A stretch of DNA of 64,000 nt from Cytospora piceicola (taxonomy: Eukaryota; Ascomycota; Sordariomycetes; Diaporthales; Cytosporaceae): the NCBI GenBank assembly GCA_023375675.1, contig JALQBC010000023.1:434001-498000 (forward strand). The letters are read 5' to 3'. The translations under genes and the position numbers were made by a program. Below are positions 55,440 to 64,000 of this stretch, in pieces. Below the pieces are notes generated by a model. It saw only the letters and a list, made by a program, of their open reading frames with translations. It had not been told where the DNA came from and ran no database searches. How positions within the stretch are numbered: the stretch's first letter is position 1; each line of letters opens with the position of its first letter.

Positions 55440-57201
55440 TTAGAGCTCATCATGAATGTGCTTGAGCGGCGTGACGCCCGAAAGGGGCTCCACCTGCCCC
55501 ATGGGCTTTTGCGCACCGTCGCCAGTGCTGGCCTGCTCGTGGATGGCATCGGAACCGTGCGCACCGTTCTCCTTGATGAACTTCACCATCTCCTGGAACG
55601 TCCGCGGGCCCTGGTACAGGGCGGCATGTGCCTTGTCCCCTGCCTTGTACATCTTCACGTACGGGATGTACGGGACGTCCTCGGGGATGTCGTTCTTCAT
55701 GATGTCCATCTTGGCGACGACGACCTTGTCCAGGGCCTCGTACGCAGCCGCGATGTCGTCGTAGACGGGGTTGAGCGCCTGGCAGTAGGGGCAGTCGTCG
55801 CGGTAGTAGTAGATGAGCACGTCCCTGCTGTTGTCCAGCACGACACTGTCAAAGTTGTTGGCGACGACCTTCGTCAGCGGGCCGCTCTGCGAGGAGGGCA
55901 CGGGCTCGGACAGCACCGCCGGCGCCAGCCTGCCGCCCAGGAAGTCCTCGACGAACGGCCCGACCTTGCCGATCCTCAGCTCGTCAGCGTCGCCCTGCGC
56001 GGCGAACGGGAACTTGCGCTTCGTGACGCCGTCGTAGATGGCGAAGGCGGGGAAGTCCTTCTCGGCGTGGTTCTCGAGGTGCAGGTGGCCGGCGAACCCG
56101 GAGAAGTCCGGCACGTCGGCGGTCGCGAAGGTGATGGAGCCCTTGAACTTCTTGGCCAGGGGCCGCAGCTCGTCGGCGAGCTTCTTGCGCTCGGCGTCGG
56201 TCCGCGCGAAGATGAAGGCCGTGGGGCCGGCGGCGCCCGACAGGTACGTCTTCCAGGTCTGCTGGCCCAGCTCGCCGATGAGCGGCGAGTAGCTCGTCTT
56301 GGCGAAGCTCTTGATGTACTCGACATCGTCGAGCCCGCCGCCGTAGACGATCTTGCCCTCGTCGTTGGGCTTGTGCATGACGATGGCCGGGAAGCTGACG
56401 CCGGCGGCCGCGGCGGCCGACGGGTCGGACGTGACGCCGATGGGGATGTCCTCGTGGAGCCTCTCGGCGGCCGCGTACAGGGTGGTGTGGGAGGCCTTGT
56501 CGCCGGGGTCAAAGTAGCCGATTAGGACGACCTCATCCTTCTCCCTGGCGAGAAAGGCGTCATGCTGCGCCTTGACGGTGAGGACGGAGACGGTGGGGAG
56601 GAGTTGTTTTGTTACGAACTCCACGATGCTGATTGCGTGTTAGTCCTTCTTCAAGCTAGCTGGGGCTCACTGTGGTTCACTTACGATGAAGCCCTCCTCG
56701 GGCCGTCGTATTCATGATACAGCTCCTCTCCTCCCTTGAATATCTTCAGGGTCGGGTAGGCCCTGATCCCGTACTCCTGGCAAAAGCTGTTGTACTTCTG
56801 GCAGTCGACCTTGGCAAGCTTGACGTCGATTTTCTGTTCTACCAGTGTCTTTGCCGCAGCCTCATATTTGGGGGCGAACGTTTGGCAGTGTCTGCTATAG
56901 CATGTGTCAGTCACGTGGTGGGGATCAAGGGCAACCTGGGAATTGAAAGGTGACGCCCGTGACATCTGAGGTATGAGCTTACCACCATGGCTATTTCTCC
57001 GTCAGCATATGTTTTTGTTTAGTTGAAGAAGGGGGGCTGCTGTGTACATACTGCGTAGAAGTCTGCCATAACGACATTGTTCTCCTTTATCAAAGTCCTG
57101 AACTCGTTTGGGCGCAAGTCGGGAGCCGAGGATGTGTCCTCGAACAGGGCGGCGGTGGTCAGGCCGATGAAGCCGAGGGCGAGACTAGCGACAAGTCTCA
57201 T
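55440..57201 (-). CDS. Divergent ER protein disulfide isomerase, HDEL-tailed
   Basis: Four exons on the minus strand, 57201-57052, 56990-56983, 56894-56685 and 56628-55440, give 518 residues. Exon 2 is only 8 nt and supplies Pro-Trp and two bases of the first active-site Cys, rebuilding FYAPWCRHCQTF (C53, C56). Its flanking introns have GTATGT/ATAG and GTAAGC/ATAG ends; the third has GTAAGT/CAG. A signal peptide (1-17) and a C-terminal HDEL place the protein in the ER lumen. The architecture is a-b-b'-a', as in classical PDI. The first site reads WCRHC instead of WCGHC. The second reads DCPYC (C402, C405), a glutaredoxin-like CPYC lacking the Trp, although the cis-Pro region (VPYIPYVK) is kept. 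Redox potential should differ from standard PDI. It is probably a specialised paralogue; client proteins are unknown. Confidence 0.92.
56983..56990 (-). other. 8-nt micro-exon of the PDI gene
   Basis: On the minus strand ccatggtg is bounded by an upstream TAG acceptor and a downstream GTAAGC donor. Skipping it would remove Pro-Trp of the active site and shift the frame; including it joins exons 1 and 3 perfectly. Confidence 0.88.
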
Positions 57202-57647
57202 TATGCTGGTTTATAAAGCCACTTTAAGGGTATAAAAAAATGAATGAGAGGTCAATGTTAAGGAGGGTATGGCATATCTGAGCGCTCAGCGTTCAAACAT
57301 GTCTGTCGTCTGTCTGTTGAAGTAGGTTCAAATGTTAAGGGATGGAGGAAGAAAGATTAGGTAAGAGATAAGGGTCACTGGTCTGGTCTGGTCTGGTCTT
57401 GGCCCAGGGGAATTTTCAAGGATCTGATTTTTTGGAAACCCGAGACGTGGCCAATTTCCTTATTTAGCACAGCACAGCCTACCGTTTCGGGCCTTTACTA
57501 AGTACCGTTTCATGTAGCATTAGTATGGCCGATCTTCTAACCCTAACCCTCATAGCGACTCACTGGCTGGATGAGATTTGCCATCATTCAAGCACAGAAG
57601 GGAGTGACTAAACTTTGAAAGACATCTGTCACCATTCACGGCTCTAT
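57202..57647. other. PDI promoter region
   Basis: Upstream of the minus-strand PDI gene. It contains GACGTGGCCAAT near 57446-57457, which combines a TGACGTGG-like core of unfolded-protein-response elements with a CCAAT box, and a telobox-like double CCCTAA near 57539-57551. Both are short matches and only suggestive. Confidence 0.4.
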
Positions 57648-58027
57648 CTAGTCTGAATATATCCATGGAGAGATCCTGATTATCCTTCCCCGCCCGCCTA
57701 CAGTCACAAGACCATTCCAGAGGACTGGGCACCAGATGGGTTGGTCCGCACGGATTGTTGATAATGGTACAGCCCGTATTGATACACCCAGATACAGGTG
57801 ACTGTAAAAGAGAAGATTGATGTCAGACAACAGAGGCGGAGGTACAGGATTATAACGAGAACTTACCGAGCAATGTCTCGGTCAACAATTTGGACCCGGG
57901 ATCGATGGCCTGGGTTCCTAGGGTTGACGAGGTCCTGCTGAGAGATTTTGAACTTCGGGGAATTGTCGGAGGCCACGATGACACCATCGAGTGTTCGGCA
58001 CCTGGTGATTGTGACCTGCTGAGGTAG
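57648..58027 (-). CDS. Doubtful 3' exons of an unknown spliced gene
   Basis: Two consecutive introns are well formed on the minus strand: 58120-58028 (GTAAGT, GCTGAT branch site, CCAG) and 57866-57802 (GTAAGT, TTACAG). In one frame they join exon 58027-57867 to 57801-57648 without a stop until TAG at 57648, giving about 104 C-terminal residues (QVTITRCRTLDGVIVASD, then HLYLGVSIRAVPLSTI). Other frames of exon 58027-57867 are also open, and I cannot follow the gene upstream with confidence; possible 5' exons reach to about 58900. No family is recognised. The splice signals are the main support. Confidence 0.33.
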
Positions 58028-58120
58028 CTGGAGTGAATCAGCATATTGAGTCCAAGGGGTGGCAGCAAGGGACTGGATGGTTGTTTGTAGGGTACAACGA
58101 GAAGAGGAACCACAACTTAC

Positions 58121-61054
58121 TGGACATTGAGCACTTCCAGATGTCGACGTGCTCAGGATCGATGCCGCTGGTATTGAATTTTTCCGCAAGAGGAGGTGAA
58201 TATCAATTGATTGGTAGGCGCTGTTGTAACTCATTGAGTGGACGGCAGTAGGCTGCTGGCTTGACACAAAGACGTTGGACCAGGTAGTCGTTGATGGTTC
58301 GAGACTTTGGAAAAGCCAGGTCCGCCTGGGCAAGTAGGAAAGGGGTTGGAAATGCCCCTGAAGCCGGGGAAGGCAGAAAAAGAGCAAGAATTGTTTGAAT
58401 TGAATTCAGAAAAGAAATTGAAAAGAAGAAGAATTGATCGATCAAGAAGATCATGGCCACAAAGTTCTGCTGCATAGATAGGGAGACAACGTACCAACTG
58501 ACGAGTGACTTGTTGGCGTATTGATCACCGCCATGTGCATTGGCCGCCGTACATGTATGCTGGGCTTCAACAACAAGAACACCAGATGCCGCCCATAGTC
58601 TGACCCACGCCTGGGAAGAGTTCTGGTTCCACGACATTTTTTTTGGGGAGCCAAGGCTGAACCTGCTGAGCATAGCAAAGCCATGAAACAGCCACGCCGA
58701 GGGCATAGGTGGTGGAAATTGTGGATTGTATCTTTGGTTGAAGAGAGGACGGCATGATTTGGGAACCGGATTGGAAGTGGCACGAACATGACTGGAGTCA
58801 AAGGCCGGGTTCAAAGAATGGTACGCCGCGGGCAGGGGTGAGTTGGTGTCACACAATCCGCGACGGACGAAATTGACACAATGACAATCTTGGAATGTGA
58901 GAGCCAAAAGAAGATTTTGCACTGCCGTCTAAGATCTCGGTGGAAGAGACGCTGAGGTTACCAAGGTTCAAGACTGTTTGTTTGTTTGTTTTCTTGCCTG
59001 TTTGTTGGGCTTCGCGGGGATGTCTGAAGATGTGTTTTGAAGATGTGTTTTGGTGGCAGGACATGACAAGAGAAGACAGACTGGTAGCCGGGGGGGATGA
59101 AGAAGATGGCCAAGACAGGTGGCAGAAGATGGACATGTGTGGTTTCAGAGAGAAATTGAATCTTGAGAAGTCCAGAGTTTAGAGTCCAGAGTAAACAATA
59201 ACATTAGAAAAGCTCCTGCCCATCCCATATCTATCATCCTGGGTGGTACTATCCGGTGATATATGTAATGGTGATATAGCACTTGCTATGTTGAATTCCA
59301 TGTCTTGAAGAAATTGGCAACCGTAGTGCTGTGATGCGCAGACCTGTTTACATCCACTTATGAGGCGCGGCTGCCTTCCCAAGGGTTGCGTGCCTAAGGT
59401 ATCTTCAAATGTCAGGCATATTGGTCACCCAGACAGAGGGCACCTGGGAAACGACCTCGGGAGTTCAAAGAGGTAAAAAAGGTACACCGTGGGGGAGAGC
59501 GTTTCTCAGTTCTGACCAGCGCAAATAGACCGATTCGTGAGAAATCCAGGATAGAGAAGCGGCGGCCCTCCACTATCACCATTCTGTTACGTGCCACGGT
59601 CAGTCTGATTCGCCCACACGTCCAGGCCCCCGTTGACCCTTCAGCCTTACAAAGCTTGAAGTCCTTATATTACAGTCTTCGAGTTGGGAAGGCATGAAGT
59701 CTTGGGAAGGCATACCACGACAAGTCTTTGCCTTCCTCTTACCTGGGTACCTACCTGGGAATCGACCGATTAACTGCACATGTGCTGTATCAATAGACCG
59801 CTCAATAAGGACTAACCATTAAAGCCCTTGAGAATTTCCAGTACAAAAACCGTTGGGAAGTCTTGAGCCGTATATATTTCCTTGAATATTGAACGGTTGG
59901 TTCGCTTTAAACCGTAGGTCAACCGTGTGTGTATATATATAGTGTTTATGAATCCTACATTGTGACGGTACTGAACACATCGAGTCCACGGGTTGTTCGG
60001 GCAACAAGCAAGACGTAGCTGACTGTCTCCGTCCCTGACCTAGGATAATGTCCACACAGGGGACCACGACTGCCTGTATGCTTCATCGTGCTGTTACGAT
60101 CCATGGTTCGAAATGCTGCAGAGACGGAAAGAAGGCACGACGAAATTGAAATTCTCACCAGCAACACGGAAGGAGGAGCTATGGCAGCGAGAAGACAAAC
60201 AACAATATAACTCTGGAGACCCATTTCCCATCTTGAAACTTTTGGATGGTTCGGCCACAAAGTTCTGACTGTTTTTTGCAGGGCGTCAAGCTGACCTACA
60301 ACTCCCTCCTAGGCACCTCCGCCCCGACCTCGGTGCCCGGCAACGAGGCCTGCCTCGAGGTCCTCTCCATCGGAAGGTTTTCAAACACTTTCGAACAAAA
60401 CAAAACAACTATCAATGTAAGATATATTCTCCTTTCTATCTATCTTTCACATGCTAACAGTAGCAGATGTCCAACTTTGTGACCAACACGGCCACCACCA
60501 TGGTGACGGTAGCCACCGCCCCCCCCCCCCCCAACCGCCTGCCCATCGCCATATCATCCCCTGGGCGGCCCTCAGGGTCGGCATTGCGGTGGGGTCGGTG
60601 ACCGCCGGGACTGCGGCGGTTCTCGGGGCGTTGCTGGCCCCGCAGAAGCCCTCCTGGTGGTGGGTGCCCTTCCGGAATTGGTGCAGTGGTGGTGATGATC
60701 GGGGCGGTGGGCGGGCCGCGGGCCAGGGTACGAGTGGTGGTGCAGGTGGTGCAGGTGGTGCTGGTGCGGCGGGGGGTGGTAACCAGTCGTGTTATTCTTT
60801 ATTTTCTTTTTCTTTTTTCTTTTTAAATTGAATCACTCAGCGGTCACATTCTATCCTTGGCTTGTGTAGTAGGGGAAAGGGAAGGAACGTTCGGTTTGTT
60901 TACGGTGCATATAAGAATAAGTTTACTACGGTAAACGCACTGGAGATTTCTTCTCCAGAACATCAATAATACTACTCAAAACGGGCTGGCCCCGTGACTT
61001 ATTACTCTCCATTTGATTTCACTTGCCTTTTCCTCCCTATCGTGAAGCCTCCTC
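58121..61054. other. Mostly unassigned region
   Basis: 58121-58920 may hold 5' exons of the doubtful minus-strand gene. 60260-60840 has plus-strand protein-like pieces (LTYNSLLGTSAP; a hydrophobic ALRVGIAVGSVTAGTAAVLGA stretch followed by Gly-rich sequence) around a 14-nt C run at 60519-60532, but no consistent gene model can be built, and the homopolymer could hide a frameshift. The rest shows nothing. Confidence 0.45.
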
Positions 61055-62686
61055 CTAGGATCGATGACACTTTCTTGCGTACTCAGAACTCAAAATAATT
61101 CTTGAAAAGCCCGGAATCTGTCCGTAGTAGTTACGACATTGTTTCTGTCGACACCAATACACATCCAACCCGTCCCTATCAGCCGTCAGATTATACGAGT
61201 CCGGATCAAGGTACTGGTACCAGTGAGGATCTATATGCCCCTTACACGTTCTTCTGAGAAAGCTCCGTCTATATCTCAGTACGAGACACCACCCGGTAGT
61301 ATGGCAAGGATGGATTCTTGCATTAGATGGTCCAGGCCCATAAGAATATGTGCCATTAGCATCTAGCCTCCCCTTTCCATGCATCATCAGTTTGCATTGG
61401 CACTTCTTGGGCGGCCACAGCTGCCGTCTTTGGCCAGAGCTGCCCAGGTCATCAGGGAGAGCCAAGCCATATGTAGAAACTGTTGTATGGCCTCCCTTCA
61501 AAGATGAGACATTTTGCAAGCCTTCGAAGTGGACACAGTCGCAGTTGTTAGGGTCGAAACCGCGGAACTCAGGCAGATCCCGAGGGTCCATACCCTGCGC
61601 TGTGGTCGGATAGATAAACCGTCCTGCATTATTGCGAATATCGGCCAGCCGAGGACGTAAAGCAGCCGCAGTAAGTGGCCATCCTGTTCGTCCTAGGTTT
61701 AAATGGGCATTCCACATTATATAGATCTTCTCCCCGAAGATTTCGAGCGTCGGATGGATTTGCTCGGACAAGGCCGCACCACATACCGGAACCATCACAC
61801 CATGAACGTTCGTACGCGCCTCTGAGCATAGTAGAGTATGTCTACTATGTTTACACTGGATATATCCGGTTTTGGTCTCGGCATCCAAGACATCCGACCA
61901 TCGGATAATGCCCTGTTCGTGACCACATATCCTAAGGTAACCCTCGTACCCGATGCACACCCGGAAATGTGACTCTTCTCGGCGCTGCGAGGCCGAGAAG
62001 AGACAAGCAGGGTGCTCAGCAGCACACTTCGAGCTGTATAGGAACCTGCGGAGCCGCTCGATCCTCTGGCCCCAGCCGGGCGCCTCCTCAGCGGCGCGAC
62101 AGCCCTCACAGTACCAGTCTCTGTGCAGAAGGCGTAGTAGCTGCGGCCTATCCCCGGGCATCCCGCCGCGGCCCTCCGCTACCCGTAGCAGCTCTTCCGC
62201 CTGGCCCCTGTGGGACATGGAAGAGAAGCGCGGCCACGTAAAGGGCCCGCGGTAGCTTTCCGCCACCTCGTCGACGTCTTTCGCGCAAGGCAGGTACGTT
62301 CGCAGCCTGCCAAGTATGATCTCGGTGCATAGAGGGGGGAACTTGCGCGACGCGCGACGGATACACTCGACGCCGCAGTTGTCGAGGGTATCGATGATCC
62401 GGGTAAGGATATCGTCCGGAAGCCGGTGCAGCGGACTGCCTGTCTCGTTGTGCCATACCGCCGCGACGAGGGGGTCCATCGTTGGTTTGGTTTGCGAGTA
62501 ATCATGGTCATCAAAAAGGTCAGAATAGCTTGGGGGTCGAGGGGGCTTCATCTCGCGTTGCTGCTCTCCTCTTGGAAGTGACTGTGGTGGCGTGGTAGAC
62601 AACGGTCCATTGAAGTTGGGTGTAGGCGATGTTCCGCTACGATTTGGATGCCTGCGGCCTATCTGAAGCCGTAAGAATGATACCAT
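61055..62686 (-). CDS. F-box protein with Cys/His-rich C-terminus
   Basis: A single exon of 543 residues from the ATG at 62684-62686; an in-frame GTG two codons upstream is ignored. A Pro/Ser-rich N-terminus precedes an F-box at about residues 84-125 (SPLHRLPDDILTRIIDTLDNCGVECIRRASR), the segment that binds Skp1 in SCF ubiquitin ligases. The rest has many Cys and His in pairs (WYCEGC, CGHEQG, CKHSRHTLLC, CDCVHF, CQCKLMMH), which suggests one or more zinc-stabilised folds that may recognise the substrate. An internal Met near residue 70, just before the F-box, is an alternative start. Large, variable families of such genes are common in fungi; the target is unknown. Confidence 0.78.
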   Translation of the reverse strand: MVSFLRLQIGRRHPNRSGTSPTPNFNGPLSTTPPQSLPRGEQQREMKPPRPPSYSDLFDDHDYSQTKPTMDPLVAAVWHNETGSPLHRLPDDILTRIIDTLDNCGVECIRRASRKFPPLCTEIILGRLRTYLPCAKDVDEVAESYRGPFTWPRFSSMSHRGQAEELLRVAEGRGGMPGDRPQLLRLLHRDWYCEGCRAAEEAPGWGQRIERLRRFLYSSKCAAEHPACLFSASQRREESHFRVCIGYEGYLRICGHEQGIIRWSDVLDAETKTGYIQCKHSRHTLLCSEARTNVHGVMVPVCGAALSEQIHPTLEIFGEKIYIMWNAHLNLGRTGWPLTAAALRPRLADIRNNAGRFIYPTTAQGMDPRDLPEFRGFDPNNCDCVHFEGLQNVSSLKGGHTTVSTYGLALPDDLGSSGQRRQLWPPKKCQCKLMMHGKGRLDANGTYSYGPGPSNARIHPCHTTGWCLVLRYRRSFLRRTCKGHIDPHWYQYLDPDSYNLTADRDGLDVYWCRQKQCRNYYGQIPGFSRIILSSEYARKCHRS

Positions 62687-63307
62687 GTTCACTGAGTCTA
62701 CCTAGTACGATGATTAATATGTTCTTGTCCGGTGTGAGACGTGGAAATGCAAAAGACAAGATGTGTGAATAGGTGGGGTTAATGTATGATGAGCCACAGA
62801 CATGACAATCTACAGCATGACTGGTCACAAGTAAGTCTCTATAGAGGCTGATGATTTCCATGTGGTTCTACTCTTTGAACCTAGTCCGAGACCTTGTCGA
62901 GTCCTGTGTACTTTAAGTACATGTACAGTAGGTTTGGAGGAGTGTGCAGAACACGGTGCGATTAGGCGAGTGTCAGTATTTCAGAAGCATGCTATATGAG
63001 TAAGTTCCGTTCTTAGTCCAGCTAGGCCAGAGAACGATCGAATTAGTAGTAAGTCTGCCTGCTTTGGCCTTCGATGGGCTGGATATAGAACTTGGCCAGG
63101 CCGTGGCGCACGTTCACGCTCTTACTTATGCAGCTACTGGTTTTTCTTTAAAGGGAAGTACGCTCTATACTGTGTATTACGAGTCTATTCCCTTCATCTA
63201 TAATCATTACCAGTCAAGCTTGTCATCTCCCATGAGCCATGTGCGCTCCATTCGAAATGCATGTGAGATACCTCGAGGCATCGTTTCTACCGCCTCACGT
63301 CCCGCCA
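62687..63307. other. Intergenic, no gene seen
   Basis: Promoter of the F-box gene on the left and 3' region of the transporter on the right. Nothing else supported. Confidence 0.55.
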
Positions 63308-64000
63308 TCAACCATGGTGTCTTCCACGCAGTCCCTTGATATTAGTACCGAACGTGTCTTGGATGCCGACAACCTCAGCCTGCTTCCCGTGCTCGGTATC
63401 TGAGACTGACTTCTCGACCACTTCCCACTCCGTCCCAGCTGCCACTTCGAGATTCTTGCCTCTCGTCTCACGCACATAGAAGAAGCAGAAGACTGCAGCC
63501 AGGACGTCGAAACCCATAAAGATGAGAAATGTGTTGGCTCCCACATTCGAGATCATGTACGGGCTGGCGAATGAGAAACAGAAGGATGTGGCCCAGTGGG
63601 CGAGCATAGTAGTCGCCAGGCCGACGGCGCGAATGCGCGTTGGGAAGATCTCGGGGGCGTACGCCCACGGGACCGGACCCCATGAGCAGTTATAAACCTG
63701 GCAACTGGTTTAGCCATCGTCTAGGAGAGGGATCCGGCGGCCTTGGCAGATGTCGAAACTCACCATGATGTCCAGATAAATCATCGCCACCACCGCCCTG
63801 CCAGCGTTTGTGACCGTCGCATTGGACTCGGTCGGAATCTCGTCGACCACAAGAGCAGTAACAAGCATGCACGCAGCCATCACCGCCGATCCACCCGTCA
63901 ACAAGGCCCTCCGGCCAAACCTCTCCGCCAACACCCAGATAAAGAACGAGCAAGCAATGACCTTGACAGCACCAAACAGGCCCGTTAGCAACAGATCCCG
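63308..64000 (-). CDS. MFS sugar transporter, C-terminal part (runs off the window)
   Basis: Two minus-strand exons are visible: one entering from beyond 64000 and ending at 63764, and the last, 63697-63308. The 66-nt intron has GTGAGT and GCCAG ends. The joined translation reads AERFGRRALLTGG, LDIMVYNCSWGPVPWAYAPEIFPTRIRA, then YVRETRGKNLEV. These are the sugar-porter signatures: the [DE]RxGRR loop, the PxxYxxEIFPTRxR segment of the late helices and the PETKGK-like motif at the end of the last helix (here RETRGK). Several membrane helices are present and the cytoplasmic tail is hydrophilic. It should be a proton-linked sugar carrier of the plasma membrane; the substrate is unknown. The N-terminal half lies outside the window. 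Confidence 0.9.

Noticed and set aside
57539..57551. CTAACCCTAACCCT, telomere-like
   Set aside because: Only two units, inside a gene-containing region; too short for a telomere relic. At most a telobox-like promoter motif.

Overview
The window looks like a piece of a filamentous ascomycete (Pezizomycotina) chromosome, most likely a Sordariomycete. Genes are on both strands, well spaced, and interrupted by short introns (52-174 nt) with GTRNGT donors, CTRAY-like branch sites and YAG acceptors. Gene content is typically fungal: a giant NRPS-like protein, ERG28, an HDEL-tailed disulfide isomerase, oxalate decarboxylase, a histidine acid phosphatase and an F-box protein. The class-level placement is inference. 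One 95-nt run of N (5632-5726) marks an assembly gap inside a 15-bp minisatellite. I found no tRNA, rRNA or CRISPR array.

Layout. 1-8.2 kb: a small coiled-coil protein (+), a secreted Cys-type sulfatase with a GC-AG intron (+), the gapped minisatellite, and a membrane-anchored SGNH/GDSL hydrolase (+). 8.9-19.2 kb: one intronless 3456-codon reading frame (-) for an NRPS-like protein. Both recognisable carrier domains read LGGDE instead of LGGDS, so the phosphopantetheine serine is glutamate, and it carries a long disordered tail. 19.2-25.4 kb: about 6 kb with no convincing gene, rich in simple repeats.

25.4-36.2 kb: a small Gly/Ser/Gln-rich protein (-), a bicupin oxalate decarboxylase (-), a DUF1275 membrane protein (+), a small spliced DUF7709-like protein (+), a stand-alone adenylation-domain protein cut down from an NRPS-like reductase architecture (+), and ERG28 (-). 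37.1-48.3 kb: a histidine acid phosphatase/phytase-type enzyme (+), a luciferase-like-domain protein (+), a DUF4188/af470-type monooxygenase-like membrane protein (+), an unknown three-exon protein (+), a small mitochondrial-type membrane protein (+) and a decayed short-chain dehydrogenase. 50.9-64 kb: a type II membrane glycosyltransferase-like protein (+), a GNAT acetyltransferase whose expected ATG reads ATC (+), a divergent PDI whose first active site is built by an 8-nt micro-exon (-), a doubtful spliced gene (-), an F-box protein (-), and the 3' end of an MFS sugar transporter cut by the window edge (-).

The genes do not form an obvious single biosynthetic cluster. Several products are secreted or in the secretory pathway (sulfatase, SGNH hydrolase, oxalate decarboxylase, acid phosphatase, PDI, type II membrane protein), as expected for a saprotrophic or plant-associated fungus. 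The most unusual items are the giant catalytically degenerate NRPS, the active-site micro-exon of the PDI, and a dispersed 10-bp palindrome, TACCTAGGTA, found seven times in non-coding sequence.
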